Part shown: in pieces, positions 34,361-41,957 of the stretch | Layout: every line of letters starts with the position of its first letter | How positions within the stretch are numbered: the stretch's first letter is position 1 | Assembly (NCBI GenBank): GCA_020073265.1 | Contig: JAIQFN010000023.1 | Location: forward strand, 1 to 64,000 | Origin: Terriglobia bacterium | Lineage (GTDB): Bacteria; Acidobacteriota; Terriglobia; Bryobacterales; Bryobacteraceae | Direction of reading: 5' to 3' | DNA length: 64,000 nucleotides | Translations under genes and position numbers: made by a program | The notes under the pieces: generated by a model | Databases searched by the model: none | Told to the model about the DNA's origin: nothing | Seen by the model: the letters and a program-made list of their open reading frames with translations, nothing else

Positions 34361-34603
34361 TTACTTAGCTACCGGCTTGGCGCGCTTGCCCTGCAGTTCT
34401 TTCGACTTCAGGACCTTCTTCTGGAAGCGGTCGACACGCCCTTCGGTGTCCACCAGCTTCTGGCGGCCGGTGAAGAACGGGTGGCAGCTGGAACAGATTT
34501 CCACTCGGATGTCACCCTTGTTCGTCGACCTGGTCTTGAAGGTGTTTCCACAGGCGCACACGACGTTGACTTCGTCGTAGGCAGGATGAATTCCGGCTTT
34601 CAT
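34361..34603 (-). CDS. rpmE: 50S ribosomal protein L31 (zinc-binding form)
   Basis: L31 bridges the ribosomal subunits at the top of the large subunit. The 80-residue product starts [20 protein letters not shown] and holds the zinc ligands as CAC and CSSC (residues 16-18 and 37-40), followed by [20 protein letters not shown], the family signature. The C-terminal extension ([19 protein letters not shown]) is basic. ATG 34603 follows GAAAGGA at good spacing; the open frame upstream begins with TTG. The extended -10 TGCTATACT at 34676-34684 is its likely promoter. Confidence 0.95.
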   Translation of the reverse strand: MKAGIHPAYDEVNVVCACGNTFKTRSTNKGDIRVEICSSCHPFFTGRQKLVDTEGRVDRFQKKVLKSKELQGKRAKPVAK

Positions 34604-34675
34604 TGGCGGCAAATCCTTTCGATGGGGTTCCCGACAGCCGTGCAGAACGCGGCGCCAGGAAGCGATGACGAAATT

Positions 34676-34684
34676 AGTATAGCA
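34676..34684 (-). promoter_or_regulatory. Extended -10 promoter of rpmE
   Basis: On the minus strand TGC is directly followed by TATACT, the extended -10 pattern, about 70 bp before the L31 start. The region upstream (GCGGGGGTTTGTG) overlaps the terminator hairpin and shows no good -35. Confidence 0.6.
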
Positions 34685-34689
34685 GACAC

Positions 34690-34724
34690 AAACCCCCGCA
34701 GCGCCGAAACGGGCGATGCGGGGG
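34690..34724 (-). terminator. Hairpin terminator of the small transcript upstream of rpmE
   Basis: Arms CCCCCGCA (34693-34700) and TGCGGGGG (34717-34724) pair, with an inner CCG/CGG extension. On the minus strand the stem is followed by TTTGTGT. The T-run is short, so attenuation rather than complete termination is possible. Confidence 0.65.
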
Positions 34725-34737
34725 CCGGTAGCCTAGG

Positions 34738-34806
34738 TTAATCCCAGGTGGTGCTTAATTTTCGCGCAGGGAAGCGGCCGGTCCACAGGAGCAGCGGCTT
34801 CGTCAC
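34738..34806 (-). CDS. Candidate 22-residue peptide ORF (second ORF of small transcript)
   Basis: GTG 34806 opens 22 codons containing LLLWTGRFPARKL and ending TTWD before TAA. The composition (two tryptophans, basic centre) is unlike random GC-rich DNA. A CAGG lies eight bases upstream of GTG, a weak ribosome site. It sits between the first peptide ORF and the terminator on the same predicted RNA. It may be part of an attenuator, a second peptide, or noise. Confidence 0.3.
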   Translation of the reverse strand: MTKPLLLWTGRFPARKLSTTWD

Positions 34807-34838
34807 TGAACGAAACCTGAACGTTCGAACGGTCGACT

Positions 34839-34904
34839 CTAACAGTCGGCCACCTCGCGCGTGGAATTAAAGCTACAGTCACTACAGTCACTACTATTGC
34901 TCAT
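34839..34904 (-). CDS. Candidate 21-residue cysteine/serine-rich peptide ORF
   Basis: ATG 34904 opens MSNSSDCSDCSFNSTRE and four further residues ending in cysteine, then TAG. Three cysteines and six serines sit in 21 residues. It follows a TTGACA-N18-TATGAT promoter and an 18-base stretch (34911-34928) that equals the complement of the 16S rRNA tail. The spacing from GGAGG to ATG is about 14 bases, longer than usual. No known leader peptide is recognised. It could be a peptide, a regulatory leader or a small RNA with an incidental ORF. Confidence 0.45.
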   Translation of the reverse strand: MSNSSDCSDCSFNSTREVADC

Positions 34905-34910
34905 GTTAGA

Positions 34911-34971
34911 CTGGACCACCTCCTTTCTCAGTGATGCCTTCATCATAAGACCCACTGTTCGGATCTGTCAA
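34911..34971 (-). promoter_or_regulatory. Promoter and 18-base Shine-Dalgarno of the small transcript
   Basis: On the minus strand TTGACA (34966-34971) and TATGAT (34942-34947) are 18 bp apart. Downstream, AGAAAGGAGGTGGTCCAG (minus, 34911-34928) is complementary to the 16S tail, with one G-U wobble. On the plus strand it reads CTGGACCACCTCCTTTCT, which differs from the standard 16S ending at one base. Confidence 0.7.
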
Positions 34972-35110
34972 ATTATTTCTATCGCGCCACTATATATAGG
35001 GTGATGGTTGTTGCCTTGGTACTATCCTATGGATTCAACAAAACTGAGTGAGTGTCCGCGAGCCTGCGTTTTTCAGGATGGACGCCGACCGAGCCGGTCG
35101 CGCAACAACA

Positions 35111-35139
35111 AATAAAAAGCCCCGCACTGCTGCGGGGCC
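35111..35139 (-). terminator. Strong rho-independent terminator
   Basis: On the minus strand GGCCCCGCA and TGCGGGGC pair around a short loop, followed by TTTTTATTT. It is not downstream of any recognised gene on that strand. On the plus strand only TTT follows, so it faces minus. Confidence 0.8.
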
Positions 35140-35340
35140 TTTGACGAAAACCAAACCAATAGAGGCAACTCCCCAGGTACCTGTCTATCCGACCCCTGAA
35201 GCGCTCATTTCCAGTGCAATCCGGAAGCCAGAGGGTAAGGCGCTGGAAATACACGCCCGGATCAAATGACAATCCTGTTTCTGGAAGAGAACGTCGCCTG
35301 GAGGCTACCGGATTCAGAAACACGGCCGGGGTTACAATAG
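35140..35340 (-). ncRNA. Possible small RNA ending at the 35111-35139 terminator
   Basis: About 200 bp upstream of this terminator on the minus strand have no credible reading frame. They hold an inverted pair ATTTCCAG (35207-35214 on plus) and CTGGAAAT (35243-35250) that would form a stem. No promoter is clear, and neither 6S nor tmRNA could be recognised. The existence of an orphan terminator is the main evidence. Confidence 0.25.
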
Positions 35341-35346
35341 CCACTG

Positions 35347-36582
35347 GTGTCTACTACCGCTCCAGGGCGGCCGGCACAAGCCGCCCAGGTTCCCAGGCCG
35401 GACGAACCGGCCACGCGGCTATCGCTGTTCGCGTTTTTCATCTGCGGAATTCTGATGTCGTTCCTGGGCGCGATCCTGCCCGCCTGGCGCTACCACTTGG
35501 AAGAAAGCTTCCCAGAAATCGGGAACTACTTCTTGAGCTTGAATCTGGGATTTCTTCTATCGGCGGGAGTTGCACATGTTCTGCTGACGCGCCGGGGCGC
35601 GAAATTCGTGCTGGTGTTCGCCAACTGTGTCGCGTGCGGCGGCTTTCTGTTTCTGGCGGTGGCTTCTCCACCCGCGCCGGCGGCCTGGAGACTGGCGGGC
35701 CTGCTATGGATCGGCGCCAGCGCCGGGCTGCTGAACACGGGAATGTTTCAAGTGATCTCGCCGCTGTATCAGCGCGATCGCGCCGCCACCACCAACCTGG
35801 CAGGCGTGCTGTTCGGGCTGGGCTGCGCGCTCACCGCGCTGCTGGTGGCTGGCACTTATTACGTCTACACCGTGCCCAGCATCCTGATCCTGGTGGCGCT
35901 GATACCCGGATTCGCGGCGGGACTTTACGCCAAGTCCAGGTTTCCCCGCACTCCGGTTCTCCATTCCTTCGCGGTCTCGCGGATCTGGCGCGATTTCCAG
36001 AATCCCGGAGCGGTGCTGTTCAGCCTCCTGCTGTTCTTTCAGTTCGGCAACGAGTGGTCGATCGCCGGCTGGCTGCCGCTGTTTCTGATCCGGCGGCTGG
36101 GGATCAGCCCGGAAGCCTCGTTACTCATGCTGGCCTTGTATTGGGCGGCGCTGCTGGTGGGGCGCATAATTTCGCAATCGGTGATGAAGCGCATGAGCCA
36201 TTGGAGTCTGCTGGTTGGGTCGATTCTGTCGGCGCTGCTCGGCACCATCGTGCTGGCCTTCACCAACAACCGTTTCGGTGCCGTGATGGGCGTGCTGTTC
36301 GTCGGAGCGGGCTTTGCATCCATTTATCCGCTGGTGGTGATGCGCATCGGGCATCGTTTTCCGGAGTATCATCCGGGCGTTTTCAACGGGCTGTTCTCGG
36401 TGGCGGTTACCGGGGGACTGCTGGCGCCGTGGTCGCTCGGCTTCTTGGCCCAGGCTTGGGGCATTCAGGCCGTCATGATGGTTCCGCTGTTGGGCACGTG
36501 CATGGTGTTCGTCCTGATGCTCCTGATCCGGCTGGAAGCGAAACTGAGCGGCCTGGCGGAAATCAAAGCAGGCGGAGTCTAG
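35347..36582 (+). CDS. Major facilitator superfamily transporter
   Basis: The 411-residue protein starts at GTG 35347 with no strong ribosome site. About twelve hydrophobic spans are seen, beginning LFAFFICGILMSFLGAILP and ending VMMVPLLGTCMVFVLMLLI. After TM2 comes HVLLTRRGAKFVLV in place of the usual MFS loop A. A loop of RLEAKLSGLAEIKAGGV closes the protein. Substrate cannot be inferred. Its end overlaps the convergent hypothetical gene by about 20 bp. Confidence 0.83.
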   Translation: MSTTAPGRPAQAAQVPRPDEPATRLSLFAFFICGILMSFLGAILPAWRYHLEESFPEIGNYFLSLNLGFLLSAGVAHVLLTRRGAKFVLVFANCVACGGFLFLAVASPPAPAAWRLAGLLWIGASAGLLNTGMFQVISPLYQRDRAATTNLAGVLFGLGCALTALLVAGTYYVYTVPSILILVALIPGFAAGLYAKSRFPRTPVLHSFAVSRIWRDFQNPGAVLFSLLLFFQFGNEWSIAGWLPLFLIRRLGISPEASLLMLALYWAALLVGRIISQSVMKRMSHWSLLVGSILSALLGTIVLAFTNNRFGAVMGVLFVGAGFASIYPLVVMRIGHRFPEYHPGVFNGLFSVAVTGGLLAPWSLGFLAQAWGIQAVMMVPLLGTCMVFVLMLLIRLEAKLSGLAEIKAGGV

Positions 36583-37186
36583 CTTTCCGCGTGCCGCCGC
36601 CGTCGTATTCGAGATCGAGCGAGCGGATGGACCTGGCGTCGCCATCGAAGCGGAAAAGCAGATAGCCGGCCGCGGGCCTGGTGACGGTGCCTTCGAGACC
36701 GGCGGCGGAGCCCGGCTGATGGCCGCTGGTTTCGCTCGGATCGAGCGAGATCGGACTGCGTGGCATTTTGGACTGGCTGTCACGGCTTTCAGAGGAAGAA
36801 CTCGACTTCAGCGGCGGCCCGCCCAGGGCCACCGATCCGCCGTGCGGGGACGATTCCGGCTGCACTGCGGCGACCGTCGCGGTTCCGGGAGAAAGCGCCC
36901 GCAGCGCCACGCTGCTGCCGTTGACGTGCAAAGTGAACTGGCTTTTGGAAACCTGTACGCCGGTCCGGAGGATCGGGAAAACGGCCACTTCCACCACCAG
37001 ATACTCTCTGCCGGCGAACTCGCTTTTGCCTCCCGGCATGCCGTCGGGCAGAAATTCGGCGCCGATTTCCATGCTGGAAAGCCGGTAGTGCGCGGGATAA
37101 TCGGAGGCTTTGGGACGCGTCGTGGGGCGCTGGGCAGCGAGCGCGAGAGACAGGGCGAGCAGGATCGCTAGGATTCGGATCGCCAC
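36563..37186 (-). CDS. Secreted hypothetical protein
   Basis: GTG 37186 is preferred because IRILAILLALSLALAAQ forms a signal peptide directly after it. The 207-residue product has a strand-rich domain (REYLVVEVAVFPILRTGVQV, SQFTLHVNGSSVALRALSPG) and a Ser-rich linker (SSSSSESRDSQSK). The C-terminus has GYLLFRFDGDARSIRSLDLE. No family is recognised. Confidence 0.62.
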   Translation of the reverse strand: MAIRILAILLALSLALAAQRPTTRPKASDYPAHYRLSSMEIGAEFLPDGMPGGKSEFAGREYLVVEVAVFPILRTGVQVSKSQFTLHVNGSSVALRALSPGTATVAAVQPESSPHGGSVALGGPPLKSSSSSESRDSQSKMPRSPISLDPSETSGHQPGSAAGLEGTVTRPAAGYLLFRFDGDARSIRSLDLEYDGGGTRKARLRLL

Positions 37187-37243
37187 GTCCTCGATTATAC
37201 CTCCGCACTGCGCCGGCACTCGCTGGCCTAGAATGACAATGAC

Positions 37244-38725
37244 ATGCGCGCTGTGCTGCTGTTATGTCTGATGCTTGCGCCGCTGGCCTGGGGCGCGGAC
37301 ATCCAATCGAAAATCGGCCAGCTCATCGCGGGATCGCCCGCCTTGTCCGGCGCGTTTGTGGGACTCGAAGTTCTGAACCTCAGCGACGGGAAAATCCTGT
37401 ACCAGTTGAATTCCGATCACCTGTTCGTGCCGGCGTCGAACATGAAGCTGTTCACCAGCGCGCTGGCGCTCGAGCGGCTGGGTCCCGAATATCGTTTCCG
37501 CACCGAGGTCCGCGCCGATCGGCCGGTGGATGCGAAGGGCACTCTGGCGGGCGATCTGGTTTTCGTGGGCGGCGGCGATCCGAGCCTGTCGGGCCGAAGC
37601 TATCCGTATCGGTACCGCGCGGGGTCCACGCCGGGCGCCGACTATTCGTTCCGGGCTGTCGAGGAACTTGCGGGCCAGCTTGTCTCGCGCGGCTTGAAGC
37701 GCGTCGACGGCGACATCGTGGGCGACGACCGCCGCTATGTTTGGGAGCCGCACGCGGGCGTATGGTCGACCGGCGATGCAACTTGGGACTACGGCGCGCC
37801 GGTGAGCGCACTGATCGTCGACGACAACAGCCTGGCAGTGACGCTCGTGCCGGCTGCGAGCGCGGGTGAGCTGGCGCAGGTTCGCGTGTCGCCCGCTTTC
37901 GAGTATTTTTCGATCGACAATCGCGTCCGCACCGTGGAGGGCGGCGAGCGCAAGGTGGAGTTCGAGCGCCAATCCGGGCGGCAACTGCACATCTGGGGTA
38001 CGCTGCCCATCGCAGATCCGGGCGTCACACAACTGCTGGCGGTGGACGATCCTGCATTGTATGCCGCCGAGGTGCTGCGCGACGCGCTCCAGCGCCGGGG
38101 TGTGGCGATTCGTGGGCGAGCGTTTGCGCGACACCGGTTCTCCGATGACGGAGAGGCCGCCGCGCCATCTCAAGCTCGCGTCATCCTGGCTGAGCGAACT
38201 TCGCCGCCGCTGGCCGAGCTGCTCGAAGTGCTCGATAAGGAAAGCCAGAACCTGCACGCGGAGGTGATGCTGCGCGAGGTGGGGTTCGTCAAGAAGCACG
38301 CCGGAAGCCGCGAGACCGGCCTGGCCGAGATGCGGGAGTTCCTGGAAAACGAAGCCGGCATACCGAAGGACAGCTTCCTGTTCACCGACGGATCGGGAGT
38401 CAGCCGCAGCACGCTGGTGAAGCCCGAGGCGATCGCCGGGCTGCTGGCGTACATGTACAAGTCCAGCCACCGCGAGCTGTGGATGAGCCTGCTGCCGATC
38501 GCGGGCGCGGATGGAACGCTGGCCAAGCGTTTTGAAGATCGCCCCGAGGCGCGCGCCATCCATGCCAAGACCGGCACGCTGGCGCACGTGCGGGCGATCT
38601 CGGGTTACGTGACGGCGCCCCAGCGCGATCCGCTGGGGTTTTCGCTGCTGGTGAACAACTACGATGCGCCCGCCGCGGAGATCACGCGGGCGCTCGACCG
38701 GATCGTGCTGGCGCTGCTCGAATGA
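37244..38725 (+). CDS. dacB: D-alanyl-D-alanine carboxypeptidase/endopeptidase (PBP4 type)
   Basis: The 493-residue periplasmic penicillin-binding protein of peptidase family S13 trims cross-links in peptidoglycan. The signal peptide is [15 protein letters not shown]. The three catalytic motifs are S-x-x-K as SNMK near residue 66, S-x-N as SQN near 334, and K-T-G as [11 protein letters not shown] near 445. The large insertion between motifs 1 and 2 ([20 protein letters not shown] and after) is typical of S13. The 3' end overlaps the hemL start (ATGA). Confidence 0.92.
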   Translation: MRAVLLLCLMLAPLAWGADIQSKIGQLIAGSPALSGAFVGLEVLNLSDGKILYQLNSDHLFVPASNMKLFTSALALERLGPEYRFRTEVRADRPVDAKGTLAGDLVFVGGGDPSLSGRSYPYRYRAGSTPGADYSFRAVEELAGQLVSRGLKRVDGDIVGDDRRYVWEPHAGVWSTGDATWDYGAPVSALIVDDNSLAVTLVPAASAGELAQVRVSPAFEYFSIDNRVRTVEGGERKVEFERQSGRQLHIWGTLPIADPGVTQLLAVDDPALYAAEVLRDALQRRGVAIRGRAFARHRFSDDGEAAAPSQARVILAERTSPPLAELLEVLDKESQNLHAEVMLREVGFVKKHAGSRETGLAEMREFLENEAGIPKDSFLFTDGSGVSRSTLVKPEAIAGLLAYMYKSSHRELWMSLLPIAGADGTLAKRFEDRPEARAIHAKTGTLAHVRAISGYVTAPQRDPLGFSLLVNNYDAPAAEITRALDRIVLALLE

Positions 38726-40041
38726 CGGGCGCCGGTGACGCTAGAATGTCTGAGGCTGAGGAAATGGAGCACAAGACTTCCGAAAAACTTTTTGCCTGCG
38801 CTCAGAAGCTGATTCCGGGCGGGGTGAACTCGCCCGTCCGGGCGTTCCGCAGCGTGGGCGGCACGCCGCTCTTCATCGCCAAGGGCGAGGGCTCGCGCAT
38901 CTACGATGTGGACGGCAACGAATACATCGACTACGTCGGTTCGTGGGGGCCGCTGATCCTGGGGCACCGCTTTCCGCCGGTGATCGAGGCGCTGCGAGAG
39001 GTGCTGGAGATCGGTACCAGCTTTGGCGCGCCCACCGAGCGCGAAGTGGAGCTGGCCGAGTTGATTCGCGAATGCGTGCCTTCCATCGAGATGGTGCGGC
39101 TGGTGAATTCAGGCACCGAAGCCACCATGAGCGCGCTGCGCGTGGCCCGGGGCTTTACCGGGCGCGACCTGACCATCAAGTTCGAGGGCTGCTATCACGG
39201 CCACGTGGATTCGCTGCTGGTGAAGGCCGGCTCCGGCATGGCGACGCTGGGCATCGCCGATACCGGGGGCGTGCCGGAAGCATTCGCCGCCACCACGCTG
39301 GCGCTGCCTTTCAACTCGATCGAGGCGGTGGAGGCCGCGTTTCGCGAGCGGGGCGACCGGATCGCCGCCGTGATCGTCGAGCCGGTGGTCGGCAACATGG
39401 GCTGTGTCCCGCCCGCCGCGGGATTCCTGGAGGCGTTACGGCGCATCACCGCCCAGTACGGCGCCCTGCTCATTTTCGACGAAGTCATGACCGGGTTTCG
39501 CCTGGCATTGGGCGGCGCTCAGCAGCGCTTCGGCATCCAGCCCGATCTGACCACGCTTGGCAAGATCATCGGAGGCGGGCTTCCGATCGCGGCCTATGGA
39601 GGGCGCGCCGACGTGATGAGCAAGATCGCCCCGCTCGGCCCGATCTATCAGGCCGGAACGCTTTCCGGCAACCCGCTGGCCGTGAGCGCCGGGATCGCGA
39701 TGCTGCGCCACCTGAAGGCGCATCCGGAAGTTTACGAGCAGTTGGAGCGCCGGACCGCGCAGCTCACCGCGAACCCGCCGGCGGGAATCACGGTCAACCG
39801 CGTCGGATCCATGTTCACCTTCTTCTTCAATCCCGGGCCGGTGACCGATTGGGAATCGGCCAAGCGCTCCGATACGGGCCAATTCCGCGAATTCTTCCAC
39901 TGGATGCTGGAGCACGGAGTGTATCTGGCGCCTTCGCAATTCGAAGCCGGCTTCGTGTCGGCTGCGCACAGCGAGCAAGACATCGCCCGGACCGCGGAGG
40001 CCGCCCGGGGCTTCTTTGCCTCCCCGGACCACCGGCCCTGA
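38722..40041 (+). CDS. hemL: Glutamate-1-semialdehyde 2,1-aminomutase
   Basis: This class III PLP enzyme makes 5-aminolevulinate from glutamate-1-semialdehyde in the C5 tetrapyrrole route. The 439-residue protein reads [20 protein letters not shown] at the start, [20 protein letters not shown] near residue 130, [19 protein letters not shown] near 253, and the PLP lysine in [18 protein letters not shown] near 278. The ATG overlaps the dacB stop; ATG 38746 or 38764 are alternatives. No other heme gene is adjacent, and the HemD-like gene is 38 kb away. Confidence 0.95.
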   Translation: MTGAGDARMSEAEEMEHKTSEKLFACAQKLIPGGVNSPVRAFRSVGGTPLFIAKGEGSRIYDVDGNEYIDYVGSWGPLILGHRFPPVIEALREVLEIGTSFGAPTEREVELAELIRECVPSIEMVRLVNSGTEATMSALRVARGFTGRDLTIKFEGCYHGHVDSLLVKAGSGMATLGIADTGGVPEAFAATTLALPFNSIEAVEAAFRERGDRIAAVIVEPVVGNMGCVPPAAGFLEALRRITAQYGALLIFDEVMTGFRLALGGAQQRFGIQPDLTTLGKIIGGGLPIAAYGGRADVMSKIAPLGPIYQAGTLSGNPLAVSAGIAMLRHLKAHPEVYEQLERRTAQLTANPPAGITVNRVGSMFTFFFNPGPVTDWESAKRSDTGQFREFFHWMLEHGVYLAPSQFEAGFVSAAHSEQDIARTAEAARGFFASPDHRP

Positions 40042-40064
40042 CGAGGAGTTAGAATAGGGGGAGT

Positions 40065-41003
40065 ATGAACCAAAGCACGGCAGACCCGGCCGAAATGGGG
40101 CTGGGTGCTGTTGGCCTGGACCTGCCGGCCTGGAAGAAGGCCATCGGGACCACGGCCGCTGTTCTGCTCGCCATTCTGTTCTTCAGCTCCGGCGCCTGGA
40201 AGCTGTCCGATCCATTCTGGTGGTCGCAGTTCCTGACCGAGCTACGCGTGCCGGCGGTGCTGGCGCTGCCTGGATCGCTGGCGCTGGGCATCGGCGAGAC
40301 GCTGGGAGCGGTCCTGATCCTGGTGCCGCGGTTCCGGCGCTGGGGAAGCTGGCTGATCGCCCTGTTGCTGGTGGTGTTCATGCTGTATATCGGCGCCAAC
40401 TACAGCACCCTGGTAGGGAAAGATTGCAGTTGCTTTCCGTTGGTGAAGCGATCCATCGGCCCGGGCTTCTTCGTCGGCGACGGCACCATGCTGCTGATGG
40501 CCGTGCTGGCGGGCTGGTGGTCGCGCAATTCCGGGAATCTGCGCGCCGCGCTGGCGGTGCTGGCCACGGTGGTGGTGTTCGCGGGCGTTTCCTACGGCGT
40601 GAACTCCACGCTGCAAGACGGGATCCAGGCGCCCGATTCGGTCAGCGTGGATGGAAAACCGTTCTCGCTGATCCGCGGTCATGTTTTCCTGTTCTTCTAC
40701 AATCCCGAATGCATGCATTGCGACGCCGCCGCGCGCCGGATGTCCAAACTGGATTGGAAGGACACCAAGGTGGTTGCGATTCCGGTGCAGGATCCGCAGT
40801 TCGCGGCGAGTTTTCTCCGCGACACCGGACTGAAAGCCGGCACGTCGAACGATCTGGACGCGTTGCGCGCGAAGTTCAAGTTCGTGGACGCCCCCTATGG
40901 CGTGGCGCTGGATCGCGGACGGCAGAAAGCAGCCATAGCGGCGGCGGCCTTCGAGGACGCTGAACCGGCTGCGACGCTGCGCCGGCTGGGGTTCGTGAAG
41001 TAG
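40065..41003 (+). CDS. DoxX/MauE-type membrane protein fused to a thioredoxin-like domain
   Basis: GGGGGAG lies before ATG 40065. Residues 20-155 form a four-helix DoxX/MauE membrane unit, starting TTAAVLLAILFFSSGAWKL and containing a CSCFPLVKRSIGPGFF loop near residue 125. Residues 195-312 look like a thioredoxin fold with a C-x-x-C pair in ECMHCDAAARRM. MauE is known in dehydrogenase maturation; the fusion suggests disulfide exchange across the membrane with the thioredoxin part outside. The pairing is seen in the sequence; the role is inferred. It starts 24 bp after hemL and may be co-transcribed. Confidence 0.75.
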   Translation: MNQSTADPAEMGLGAVGLDLPAWKKAIGTTAAVLLAILFFSSGAWKLSDPFWWSQFLTELRVPAVLALPGSLALGIGETLGAVLILVPRFRRWGSWLIALLLVVFMLYIGANYSTLVGKDCSCFPLVKRSIGPGFFVGDGTMLLMAVLAGWWSRNSGNLRAALAVLATVVVFAGVSYGVNSTLQDGIQAPDSVSVDGKPFSLIRGHVFLFFYNPECMHCDAAARRMSKLDWKDTKVVAIPVQDPQFAASFLRDTGLKAGTSNDLDALRAKFKFVDAPYGVALDRGRQKAAIAAAAFEDAEPAATLRRLGFVK

Positions 41004-41008
41004 TCGCT

Positions 41009-41722
41009 TCACGGATCGATTGGCTGGGCGGCGGCGGGTTCCGGCTCCGGCTGCTGGTTTTGGCACGACAGCAGAGCCTGCGTCGCGGCATCCATCAGCG
41101 CCGGCGCGAGCCACAGGTAGTCGGTCCCCGGGTAGAGACGCCGCAGTTGGAAACTCCAGCGCTTGGCGAACAGCGCGATTCTCCGCGTCTGTTCCTTGGG
41201 TTTGAGCCGCTCCAATCCGCCGAGCTCGATGAGCGCGTTCATGAGGACGCTTTCGGCGCGGATCAGAACGAACAGGCACTTCCGGCTCTTGCTCAACCTC
41301 TGGACATCGTCGATGATGTGCGCCGCCCGTTTGGCTCGGTATTGATCGGCTACCTGGTCGCAGCCTGCCTCGCGCAATTTGGTCTCGGTGTGGGCGAGCA
41401 AATCGGTCAGGCCCGGCCGGGCGTTGCGGATCAGTCGGGTGAGCAATCCGGGATTCAAGACGTCATAGGTAAGATCGGTCCGGACCCGGGCGCGGAACGG
41501 ACGGCTGGCTTGATAGATCAGCATCGGGTAGGCTCTAATGACATCTTGAAAGGCGTCCAGGTTGTCGAAATAGGCGGCCGGCACGCGTTCGCGCAGGGTG
41601 GTCTGGAGCGCGATGGAGATCCGGGCGAAGACCGGCAGGAATTGCGGGCTGCGCTCGACGGGCGCCTGGAGCCAGCACGGATCGGGTTGGGGAAATTTAA
41701 CCTCAGGAATTATCGCCTGCAT
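41009..41722 (-). CDS. Hypothetical protein (237 residues)
   Basis: A helical cytoplasmic protein with no signal peptide: FARISIALQTTLRERVPAAY, YQASRPFRARVRTDLTYDVL, and IALFAKRWSFQLRRLYPGTD are its most regular segments. The C-terminus is Pro/Glu-rich (QNQQPEPEPAAAQ). No domain is recognised. It converges tightly with the DoxX-thioredoxin gene. The 235 bp upstream hold only a dispersed repeat. Confidence 0.6.
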   Translation of the reverse strand: MQAIIPEVKFPQPDPCWLQAPVERSPQFLPVFARISIALQTTLRERVPAAYFDNLDAFQDVIRAYPMLIYQASRPFRARVRTDLTYDVLNPGLLTRLIRNARPGLTDLLAHTETKLREAGCDQVADQYRAKRAAHIIDDVQRLSKSRKCLFVLIRAESVLMNALIELGGLERLKPKEQTRRIALFAKRWSFQLRRLYPGTDYLWLAPALMDAATQALLSCQNQQPEPEPAAAQPIDP

Positions 41723-41891
41723 TCCTTGATTCGCGTGGTCCTGTTATGAAGTTTATAAAAACGAAGCCAGCAGGAAGCTGAATGTGCGGCAATTCAAAGA
41801 CCGGTAATTCGGTAGAAATAGCACGAAAGACAAGGGGATAGTGCGACGATTAATTTCCTGAAATGGCTTGTGACTCGAAAGCTGAGTGGCG

Positions 41892-41945
41892 CGCCGGCTC
41901 CCTAACGGTGGCGGCTCGGCAAGTGGCTGTGAACGGCGGCGGGCG
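41892..41945. repeat. Dispersed intergenic repeat, copy 3
   Basis: CTCCCTAACGGTGGCGGCTC and AAGTGGCTGTGAACG on the plus strand are the inverse of the core and flanking words of copies 1 and 2. It lies in the 235-bp gap between the hypothetical gene and the 3' end of the kinase gene. Confidence 0.65.
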
Positions 41946-41957
41946 ATGAGCGGCGAC

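Noticed and set aside
34800-34930. 16S rRNA 3'-end fragment on the plus strand (CTGGACCACCTCCTTTCT)
   Set aside because: Only 18 bases match; the sequence before it is unlike 16S, so a long Shine-Dalgarno on the minus strand is the better reading.
35027-35344. 105-codon minus-strand frame over the terminator region
   Set aside because: It crosses the strong hairpin and has no domain or ribosome site; treated as non-coding.
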